Assembly (NCBI RefSeq): GCF_000379605.1
Contig: NZ_KB902724.1
Coordinates: 255,577 to 319,576, forward strand
From: Rhizobium giardinii bv. giardinii H152
Lineage (GTDB): Bacteria; Pseudomonadota; Alphaproteobacteria; Rhizobiales; Rhizobiaceae
Reading direction: 5' to 3'
DNA: 64,000 bases
The position numbers and the translations under genes are program-made. Of this stretch, positions 57,444 to 64,000 are shown piece after piece (the stretch's first letter is position 1; every line of letters begins with the position of its first letter). Below the pieces are notes generated by a model. It was not told the DNA's origin and did not search any database. It saw only the letters and a list, made by a program, of their open reading frames with translations.

Positions 57444-58031
57444 TCAGGCGACATCGCCACCGCGCGCAATGCGCCTGACTTCGCCAGCCGCAGCATCGAG
57501 GATGTCTTGCGACAAATTCTCATCCTGCATAATCCGCGACAAAGTGACGGCGCCCACCATCAGGGACAGTATCGCCATCGCCTTGCCGCTGGGATTGGAT
57601 CTGTTGGCATCGTTCATCAGCTCGTCCAGCACCTCGAAGTGAGCGCGAATCCCATCCTCAAATGGACGCCTGACCTCTTCGCTCTGCCGAGCGGCATCCG
57701 ATCCGAGCGCCACCAAAGGGCAACCGTCAGCCTTTTCTCCAAGGTGTCCGGGTGAGAGATAGAACTCCATGATGGCTTCAAGTGGATCGGAATTTGTCGC
57801 CGCCGCCGTCGACCATCTGCGTGTAGCACTTTCCAGCGCGCGCCTGGAGGCCTGGGCTGCAAGATCGTCCTTGGACGCGAATTGCTTATAGAAGCCGCCT
57901 TGCGTAAGGCCAGCTCCCTTCATCAGATCTTTCAGACCAATTCCGTCAAAGCCATGCTCTCGAAACAGACGGCTTGCGACGTTGATGACCGTTTCACGGT
58001 TCTCCTCAGCCTGTGCCCGGCTCACTCTCAT
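57444..58031 (-). CDS. TetR/AcrR family regulator, divergent from the second RND pump
   Basis: 195 aa. HTH at residues ~10-56: VINVASRLFREHGFDGIGLK, then DLMKGAGLTQGGFYKQFASK. The C-terminal domain (GCPLVALGSDAARQSEEVRR) matches the TetR_C_6-like group of AcrR/NemR-type repressors that sense electrophiles through a Cys; Cys in DGCPLVALG may be that residue (inference). Divergent from the RND operon, with palindromes in the 97-bp gap. Confidence 0.93.
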   Translation of the reverse strand: MRVSRAQAEENRETVINVASRLFREHGFDGIGLKDLMKGAGLTQGGFYKQFASKDDLAAQASRRALESATRRWSTAAATNSDPLEAIMEFYLSPGHLGEKADGCPLVALGSDAARQSEEVRRPFEDGIRAHFEVLDELMNDANRSNPSGKAMAILSLMVGAVTLSRIMQDENLSQDILDAAAGEVRRIARGGDVA

Positions 58032-58044
58032 GACGATCTCCAGT

Positions 58045-58094
58045 TAGATTTCACTTGACATCTATAACGCAAATAGAGTTAGATCGCAATCTAA
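58045..58094. promoter_or_regulatory. Operator B of the resistance island (tetR/RND promoter)
   Basis: TAGATTTCACTTGACATCTA (58045-58064) and the perfect palindrome TTAGATCGCAATCTAA (58079-58094). Both lie between the divergent tetR and RND adaptor genes. They are nearly identical in layout to operator A at 55539-55589. Confidence 0.8.
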
Positions 58095-58128
58095 ATCATC
58101 CAGGTCGCTGGTCAAGAAGAGAACTTAA

Positions 58129-59241
58129 ATGAAACGCAAACATGTTCTGACTTTCGCGGGTCTCGTGGCAGTGGCTGGGGCCGGCGCCTTTTTCCTGGTT
58201 TTCGAAACCCAAAAGTCGGAAGCCGTGGCCGCAGACCCAAGGACTGCTCCTCCAATGGTAAGGGTGGCAGAAGCGGCGAGGACGGAAACGGGGGAGCGCT
58301 CGTTTACCGGCACGGTCGCGTCGAGGGTACAGAGCAATCTCGGCTTTCGGGTTCCGGGCAAGATCGTCGAGCGGATGGTCGATGCGGGCCAGCAGGTGAG
58401 AAAAGGCCAGGCCCTGATGCGGATCGACGAAACCGACCTCCAACTCGCGCTGACGGCGAAGCGCAATACCGTGACCGCAGCGCGTGCTGTCCTGACCCAG
58501 GCACAGGCAGACGAGAAACGATATGCGACGCTGGTGAAAAATGGATCGGCTGCCACTCAACAGCGTTACGAACAGGCAAAGGCGGCACTGGACACGGCCG
58601 CGGCACAGCTTGCCGCGGCTGAAGCAGACGCCAAGGTGGCGGAAAACGCCGCAACCTATTCCGTCCTTCTCGCCGATTCGGATGGAACGGTTGTCGACAC
58701 GCTCGGAGACCCCGGACAGGTGGTGACCGCGGGACAAACGGTGGTCCAACTGGCGCAGGCGGGGCCGCGTGAAGCTGTTGTCTGGCTACCGGAGACCCTG
58801 CGGCCGGACATTGGATCCGAAGCGCAAGCCAGTGTTTATGGAGGTGATGGTCTAAGCGGAAAGGCTAGGCTGCGACAGATTTCCGATTCTGCCGACCCGC
58901 AAACGCGGACCTACGAGGCGCGTTATGTTCTCGAAGGCGCGGCTGCCTCTGCCCCGCTCGGCGCAACGGTGACGATCAAAATATCGGACGCGAACAGGCA
59001 GTCAGAGGTCGCTGTTCCAGTCGGCGCCATCCTGGACGACGGCAGCCGCACAGGGGTGTGGACTATCAACGGGGCCACGTCCACCGTGAATTTCACGCCT
59101 GTCGAAGTCAAACGGATCGGCGACGAGACGGCGTTTGTCACCGGCGTCGGGGTCGGTCAACAGGTTGTCGCTCTGGGTGCGCATCTGCTTGAAAATGGCG
59201 CGACCGTCAGGATTGCCTCGCAGCAAGAGGTGACAAAATAA
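58129..59241 (+). CDS. RND efflux periplasmic adaptor (second pump)
   Basis: 370 aa. N-terminal signal anchor (LTFAGLVAVAGAGAFFLVFE), no lipobox. Biotinyl-lipoyl halves NLGFRVPGKIVERMVDAGQQ and DPGQVVTAGQTVVQL, an Ala/Gln-rich hairpin (residues ~100-160) and a beta-barrel. Overlaps the RND gene by one base. Related in plan to the adaptor at 4587 but not a recent duplicate. Confidence 0.93.
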   Translation: MKRKHVLTFAGLVAVAGAGAFFLVFETQKSEAVAADPRTAPPMVRVAEAARTETGERSFTGTVASRVQSNLGFRVPGKIVERMVDAGQQVRKGQALMRIDETDLQLALTAKRNTVTAARAVLTQAQADEKRYATLVKNGSAATQQRYEQAKAALDTAAAQLAAAEADAKVAENAATYSVLLADSDGTVVDTLGDPGQVVTAGQTVVQLAQAGPREAVVWLPETLRPDIGSEAQASVYGGDGLSGKARLRQISDSADPQTRTYEARYVLEGAAASAPLGATVTIKISDANRQSEVAVPVGAILDDGSRTGVWTINGATSTVNFTPVEVKRIGDETAFVTGVGVGQQVVALGAHLLENGATVRIASQQEVTK

Positions 59242-62200
59242 TGCACTTCAACCTTTCCGCCATCGCGGTTCGCGAACGCGCCGTCACACTGTTCTTCATC
59301 GTTCTGTTGGCGGCCGCCGGGGTCTATGCCTTCGTCAAGTTGGGCCGTGCCGAGGATCCCTCCTTCACAATCAAGACCATGACGGTCACGTCAGTCTGGC
59401 CGGGCGCCACCGCGCGTGAAATGCAGGATCTTGTCGCCGAGCCACTCGAGAAGCGCATCCAGGAACTCACCTGGTACGACCGGGTCGAGACGACGACGCG
59501 GCCTGGCTACGCGTTCCTCACGGTTACACTCAAGGACAATACGCCGGCGTCCGCCGTTGAAGAGGAGTTCTACCAGGCGCGCAAGAAGCTCGGCGACGAA
59601 GCCCGAAATCTTCCTCCGGGCGTCATGGGTCCGTTCGTCAATGATGAATACTCGGATGTGAGCTTCGGCCTTTACGCTTTGAAGGCGAAGGGAATGCCGA
59701 TGCGGGACCTCGTTCGGCAGGCGGAGGTCATCCGTCAGGATCTCCTGCATGTTCCGGGCGTCAAGAAAATCAACATCCTGGGGGAACGTCCCGAACAGAT
59801 CTTCGTCGAATTCTCCTACGCCAAGCTGGCAACGCTTGGAATATCCGCGCAGGATATCGCCGCAGCCTTGCAAAGACAGAACACGGTGACGCCCGCGGGC
59901 TCGATCGATACGCGCGGACCGCAGGTCTTCATCCGTTTCGACGGAGCCTATAACAGTGTGCAGGCCATTGCCGACACGCCGATCGTGGCCGACGGACGGA
60001 CGCTGAAGCTTTCCGATCTGGCGGATGTGCGGCGCGGCTACGAAGATCCCGCGACATACATCATCCGCCATGAGGGCGAGCCGACGATCATGCTGGGCGC
60101 GGTTATGCAATCGGGTTGGAATGGCCTTGAGCTCGGCAAGGCACTTGAAGCACGATCTGCCGCGATCGCGCAGACATTGCCGCTGGGTATGTCGCTCACC
60201 AAAGTCAGCGATCAGGCGGTCAATATCGACGAGGCGGTCGGTGAATTCATGCTGAAGTTCGCCATGGCGCTTGGCGTCGTGCTGTTCGTGAGCCTTGTCG
60301 CCCTCGGCTGGCGCGTCGGCATTGTCGTCGCGCTCGCCGTGCCGCTGACGCTGGCCGTCGTCTTCCTCATCATGCTGGAAACCGGACGGTTCTTCGACCG
60401 CATCACGCTCGGCGCACTCATCCTTGCGCTTGGGCTTCTGGTGGACGACGCCATCATCGCCATCGAGGTCATGGTGGTGAAAATGGAGGAGGGCATGGAC
60501 CGCATAAAGGCGGCCGCCTATGCCTGGAGCCACACGGCCGCGCCGATGTTGTCCGGCACACTCGTCACCATTATCGGACTGATGCCCGTGGGCTTCGCCA
60601 AGTCGACCGCAGGTGAATATGCCGGCAACATCTTCTGGGTCGTGGGATTTGCCCTGATCGTCTCCTGGTTTGTCGCCGTGATCTTTACGCCTTATATGGG
60701 CGTGAAGATGTTGCCTGATATCAAACCGGTCGAGGGCGGACACCACGCCATCTATGATACGCCGAACTACCGCCGCCTGCGCTCGCTCATCGAATTTGCG
60801 GTTCGCCATAAATTCATGACCTGCGCCGTGGTTGGCATCACGATGGCTGTCTCGGTTGTCGGGATGGGAGGCGTAAAACAGCAGTTCTTCCCGACATCGG
60901 ACCGGCCCGAGGTTCTGGTCGAAGTTCGCATGCCTGAGGGTACGAGCATCGAATCCACGACAGCCGCGGTGGAGAAAGTCGAAGACTGGCTGCAAACTCA
61001 GCCTGAAACCAAAATCGTCACCAGCTATGTAGGGCAGGGCGCGCCCCGCTTCTTCTTCGCAATGGCGCCGGAATTGCCGAATCCCGCTTTCGCCAAGGTT
61101 GTCGTGCTGACGCCTGACGCCCATGCACGAGAAGAACTGAAGCATCGCCTTCGCGCCGCAATCTCTGACGGTCTTGTGCCAGAGGCTTCCGTACGCGTAA
61201 CGCAGCTTGTGTTCGGGCCATATACGCCGTTCCCGGTCGAGTTTCGGATCATGGGACCGGATCAGGAGGAACTCTACAAGATTTCCGAGCAGGCTCTGGC
61301 AATTATGAAAACCGTGCCCGATGTCCGCCAGGCCAATCGCGATTGGGGCAACCGAACGCCTGTCCTGCGCTTTGTCCCGGATCAGGAGCGGCTTAATCTG
61401 ATCGGTTTTTCGCCTTCGGAGGCAGCCCAGCAGATGCAGTTGCTGCTAAGCGGCATCCCTGTCACGCAGGTGCGCGACAATATCCGCAATGTCCCCGTCG
61501 TCGCCCGAAGTGCCGGCGAGAACCGCCTCGATCCATCACGCCTTGCCGACTTCTCGCTGATGAGCCGCAATGGCCGCCAGGTTCCACTCGACCAGATCGG
61601 GCATTCCGAAATTCGGTTCGAGGAACCGATCCTGAAACGGCGCGACCGGACACCGGTCATTACCATCAGGTCCGATATCAACGAGGCGACACAGCCTCCG
61701 GAGGTTTCGCAGCAGGTGATGAAAGCCCTCCAGCCGCTGATCGCGTCTCTTCCTGTCGGATACCGCATCGAGATGGGCGGCAATATCGAAGAGTCTCTCA
61801 AGGCCAATGTCGCCCTTGTTCAGGTCTTCCCGCTGATGATCGCGGCCACGTTGATCGTCATCATCCTGCAGGTCCGCAGTCTGTCGACGATGACGATGGT
61901 GATGCTGACCGCGCCGCTTGGCCTTGCCGGTGTGGTTCCGACCTTGCTCCTGTTCAATCAACCGTTCGGCTTCAACGCCATTCTCGGCTTGATCGGATTG
62001 GCAGGTATCCTGATGCGCAACACGCTGATCCTGACGGAGCAGATCAAGGAGAACCAGGCGGCTGGTCTCGATGACTATCACGCCGTCATCGAAGCGACCG
62101 TGCAGAGGACACGTCCTGTCATCCTGACAGCGCTCGCAGCAGTCCTGGCCTTCATACCCCTAACGGGTTCGGTGTTCTGGGGATCGATGGCCTATACGCT

Positions 62201-62354
62201 GATTGGCGGCACGGCTGCGGGCACTGTGATGATCCTGCTCTTCCTTCCGGCGCTGTACGCTGTGTGGTTCCGGATCAAGCCTCCGAAGCAAGAGAGCCAG
62301 CGGGAGACGATTGTCGATGAGCGGCATTTTGCCACGGCCATGGCCGCAGAGTAG
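59241..62354 (+). CDS. RND family efflux permease (second pump)
   Basis: 1037 aa. RND plan as for 5781-8924, with proton-relay Asp402-Asp403 in GLLVDDAIIAIEVM. N-terminal helix VTLFFIVLLAAAGVYAFVKL and AEDPSFTIKTMTVTSVWPGA. Its ATG overlaps the adaptor stop (TAATG). No outer-membrane factor gene nearby. Regulated from operator B by the divergent TetR (inference). Confidence 0.95.
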   Translation: MHFNLSAIAVRERAVTLFFIVLLAAAGVYAFVKLGRAEDPSFTIKTMTVTSVWPGATAREMQDLVAEPLEKRIQELTWYDRVETTTRPGYAFLTVTLKDNTPASAVEEEFYQARKKLGDEARNLPPGVMGPFVNDEYSDVSFGLYALKAKGMPMRDLVRQAEVIRQDLLHVPGVKKINILGERPEQIFVEFSYAKLATLGISAQDIAAALQRQNTVTPAGSIDTRGPQVFIRFDGAYNSVQAIADTPIVADGRTLKLSDLADVRRGYEDPATYIIRHEGEPTIMLGAVMQSGWNGLELGKALEARSAAIAQTLPLGMSLTKVSDQAVNIDEAVGEFMLKFAMALGVVLFVSLVALGWRVGIVVALAVPLTLAVVFLIMLETGRFFDRITLGALILALGLLVDDAIIAIEVMVVKMEEGMDRIKAAAYAWSHTAAPMLSGTLVTIIGLMPVGFAKSTAGEYAGNIFWVVGFALIVSWFVAVIFTPYMGVKMLPDIKPVEGGHHAIYDTPNYRRLRSLIEFAVRHKFMTCAVVGITMAVSVVGMGGVKQQFFPTSDRPEVLVEVRMPEGTSIESTTAAVEKVEDWLQTQPETKIVTSYVGQGAPRFFFAMAPELPNPAFAKVVVLTPDAHAREELKHRLRAAISDGLVPEASVRVTQLVFGPYTPFPVEFRIMGPDQEELYKISEQALAIMKTVPDVRQANRDWGNRTPVLRFVPDQERLNLIGFSPSEAAQQMQLLLSGIPVTQVRDNIRNVPVVARSAGENRLDPSRLADFSLMSRNGRQVPLDQIGHSEIRFEEPILKRRDRTPVITIRSDINEATQPPEVSQQVMKALQPLIASLPVGYRIEMGGNIEESLKANVALVQVFPLMIAATLIVIILQVRSLSTMTMVMLTAPLGLAGVVPTLLLFNQPFGFNAILGLIGLAGILMRNTLILTEQIKENQAAGLDDYHAVIEATVQRTRPVILTALAAVLAFIPLTGSVFWGSMAYTLIGGTAAGTVMILLFLPALYAVWFRIKPPKQESQRETIVDERHFATAMAAE

Positions 62355-62535
62355 GGCACCTGGTGCGCACCCCTCCGCGTCTGGGAAGCGGGTTGCCGGA
62401 AAATCGGAGGCGTCCAGCCATCCCGCTGGCGCTCCGTCTGCAGTGGACTTGATCAGGTTCGAAATGTCGAATGATGAACCGGAGCCTCGAGGTCCATGGG
62501 AATTTTCTCCGGACCTGAAAAAGCCCTTGATTTTT

Positions 62536-62580
62536 TATATTCCGAGTGACATCTATCTGGTTAGATTGCATCTGTAATCT
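62536..62580 (+). promoter_or_regulatory. Operator C of the resistance island (SDR promoter)
   Basis: TATATTCCGAGTGACATCTA (62536-62555) matches operator B at 15 of 20 positions. GTTAGATTGCATCT (62560-62573) carries AGAT-TGC-ATCT. Lies 60-105 bp before the SDR gene. The 180 bp to its left, after the RND stop, show nothing. Confidence 0.6.
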
Positions 62581-62639
62581 TATTGCCGACTGCGTGTGAC
62601 CCGCGCCAGACAAGCAACCCATCAAGTCAAGGAACACGT

Positions 62640-63455
62640 ATGTCAGATCGAAAAGTTGTCGTTATAACAGGGGCGTCGTCCGGAATAGGTCAGGCCACGG
62701 CGCGTCTTCTCGCCCAACACGGATTCGAGGTGTTTGGCGGAGCCCGCGACGCCAATCGAGCTCCGGCCATTCCTGGTGTTCGCTTCGGAACTGTCGATGT
62801 CACCGATGAGACATCCGTCTACAGCTTTGTGGAATGGGTTCTTTCTGAAGCGGGGAAAATCGATGTTCTCGTGAACAACGCCGGGATCTCGCTTGTTGGC
62901 CCGGTGGAGAATACATCGACGTCGGAAGCTCAATTGGTGTTCGATACCAACCTTTTCGGCCCTTTGCGAATGATCCGGGCCGTCTTACCCTCAATGCGCG
63001 CTGCTCGAAGCGGCCTCATCATCAACATAAGTTCCGTGCTCGGCTTCCTGCCCGCACCATTCATGGGAATCTATGCGAGCAGCAAACATGCGCTCGAAGG
63101 GCTTTCCGAATCCCTCGATCATGAAATTCGTGAGTACAATGTCCGCGTCGTGTTGATCGAGCCAACCTTCACACATACCAAGCTCGATGTGAATGCGAAG
63201 CAAACCGAGCTGCCCTTAGGGGTTTACGCGTCTCAGGCCTCGGCAACCATCAAGACTGTCGAAGCGCAGATAAAATCGGCTCCGTCACCTTCCGTCGTTG
63301 CTGAGCAAATTCTTGCGGCAGTCAACGGGCCGTACCGTATGCGGCAACCGGCTGGTCGACAGGCCACATTGTTGAGCCGGCTGCGCAGGTTCATGCCGGC
63401 ATCCGCAGTCGACAGCAGCCTGCGGAAAACATTTGGCTTTGGCAAGCAGCGTTGA
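62640..63455 (+). CDS. SDR family oxidoreductase in the RND regulon
   Basis: 271 aa. TGASSGIGQATARLL cofactor motif, NNAGISLVG, catalytic Ser in NISSVLGFLPA and YASSK. The retinol/sterol-dehydrogenase-like subgroup is suggested by GVRFGTVDVTDETSVYSFVE. AAGGA 6 bp before ATG 62640. Downstream of the RND operon with its own copy of the island operator, so likely part of the same stress response, perhaps reducing a toxic carbonyl (inference). Confidence 0.9.
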   Translation: MSDRKVVVITGASSGIGQATARLLAQHGFEVFGGARDANRAPAIPGVRFGTVDVTDETSVYSFVEWVLSEAGKIDVLVNNAGISLVGPVENTSTSEAQLVFDTNLFGPLRMIRAVLPSMRAARSGLIINISSVLGFLPAPFMGIYASSKHALEGLSESLDHEIREYNVRVVLIEPTFTHTKLDVNAKQTELPLGVYASQASATIKTVEAQIKSAPSPSVVAEQILAAVNGPYRMRQPAGRQATLLSRLRRFMPASAVDSSLRKTFGFGKQR

Positions 63456-63626
63456 TCGCAAGGAGGTCGCGGGTCTGCGCGCCGGTTGGGATGCCATGCG
63501 TCGAAGGAACATGGCTCGCCCCATGTTTCTTCGGTTATTGATCGAGTTTCATAATGTCGCTTATGCCAAACAAGAACAACGGAGATCGCTGATCCTGATC
63601 TGCGGCGCGAGGCGGCGGCAGAAGGG

Positions 63627-63842
63627 ATGCGGTACGTCTCGCTCGAGGAAGGCCTTGAAGAAAGGTTTCGCCATCGGCACGTCACGGCGACCGAGCTGCT
63701 GACGCTTTTGGCGAAGATCGAGGAAAGCCGCGCTAGACTGCGTTTCGTCCACCTGTCGGCACACCTGATGCTGCTCGACATTCTGACACAGCCCCAGATC
63801 GAGACGTACAACAGGCTGCGCGGCTACAAAGTGCCCGGATAA
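63627..63842 (+). pseudogene. C-terminal fragment of an LTxxQ (Spy/CpxP-like) periplasmic protein
   Basis: 71 aa from the first ATG; the frame is open from 63555 (PDLRREAAAEGMRYVSLEEG). The end, RFVHLSAHLMLLDILTQPQI then ETYNRLRGY, matches the C-terminus of periplasmic Spy/LTxxQ-motif metal-stress proteins (LTPEQIAxYxxLRGY). No signal peptide or N-terminal half is present, and no good ribosome site, so it looks like a remnant. Neighbour of a copper-chaperone-like gene, which fits a metal-resistance locus. Confidence 0.5.
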
Positions 63843-63872
63843 CGGCCGCCTCAGGGAAACAGGGACGGCCGT
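63842..63872. terminator. Bidirectional stem between convergent genes
   Basis: ACGGCCG (63842-63848) pairs with CGGCCGT (63866-63872), a perfect 7-bp stem placed between the ends of two convergent reading frames. T-runs are weak. Confidence 0.4.
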
Positions 63873-63880
63873 GTGCCATG

Positions 63881-64000
63881 TCAACGTCTTGCGTACGACA
63901 CCGGATATCCGGCGTCCTCGATCGCCTGGCCGATAAGGGCCGGGTCCAGCGTCGTTTCGACGGTCGCCTTCCTGGATGCAAGGTCTACGGTCGCGACGGC
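63881..64000 (-). CDS. Heavy-metal-associated (copper chaperone-like) domain, 5'-partial
   Basis: 39 residues visible, running off the window: VDLASRKATVETTLDPALIG then QAIEDAGYPVSYARR, stop. This is the C-terminal half of an HMA (ferredoxin-like, CopZ/Atx1) domain: the VDLxxxxATV strand and the AIExAGYxV helix-strand. The metal-binding CxxC loop would lie upstream, outside the window. Could be a stand-alone chaperone or the end of a longer protein. Confidence 0.7.
   Translation of the reverse strand, partial: AVATVDLASRKATVETTLDPALIGQAIEDAGYPVSYARR

Overview
This window looks like accessory or chromid DNA from the family Rhizobiaceae (Rhizobium, Agrobacterium, Ensifer or Neorhizobium). It is GC-rich with strong GC bias at third codon positions. 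It carries an sRNA of the rhizobial alpha-r14 (NfeR1) type, SyrB-like proteins, a membrane-bound PuuD-type urate hydroxylase, and many ABC uptake operons, each paired with its own regulator. I saw no tRNA, rRNA, CRISPR array or intact insertion sequence.

Layout. 1-1553: end of a frameshifted ABC ATPase gene and an inositol-monophosphatase-family gene. 1725-3032: GST and VOC proteins. 3886-8924: TetR-controlled RND pump. 9083-9238: a small RNA with four hairpins, each with an anti-Shine-Dalgarno loop. 9378-12996: a kinase/M23/aminotransferase triple fusion diverging from an Lrp regulator. 13401-26856: purine catabolism (NCS2 permease, AllA, PuuE-UraD fusion, HiuH, XdhABC, LysR, PuuD, guanine deaminase). 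Together these take guanine or hypoxanthine through xanthine and urate to allantoate; AllA then cleaves ureidoglycolate, but no enzyme for allantoate to ureidoglycolate is present. 27250-32070: GntR, aspartase, amino-acid permease and asparaginase, an Asn to Asp to fumarate route. 32160-35330: SDR, LysR, class III nucleotide cyclase. 35341-41481: a carbohydrate-type ABC importer with a trans-sulfuration-type PLP enzyme and a GntR regulator. 41689-47776: a plastic region with a phosphoribosyltransferase, two tandem [SyrB-like + MLERF-tail] gene pairs, a DEDDh exonuclease, and remnants of an SDR gene, hemA and an rpiR-type gene. 47811-53896: a LacI-controlled sugar/polyol ABC operon with a dehydrogenase and an isomerase-like protein. 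53980-63455: a MATE pump, truncated MarR, KAS-II-like synthase, TetR, a second RND pump and an SDR. 63627-64000: an LTxxQ-type fragment and the end of a copper-chaperone-like protein.

The strongest non-coding signals are the four-loop anti-SD sRNA; a TAGATTTC-type operator repeated at three promoters of the 54-63 kb resistance island; a TTTTGAAAGT element at three purine promoters; perfect LacI, TetR and Lrp-type palindromes; and strong hairpins at both SBP-permease junctions. The least explained protein system is the duplicated SyrB-like/MLERF gene pair. One SyrB-like copy keeps a transposase-derived HTH, the other has lost it, and all four proteins end in related coiled coils.
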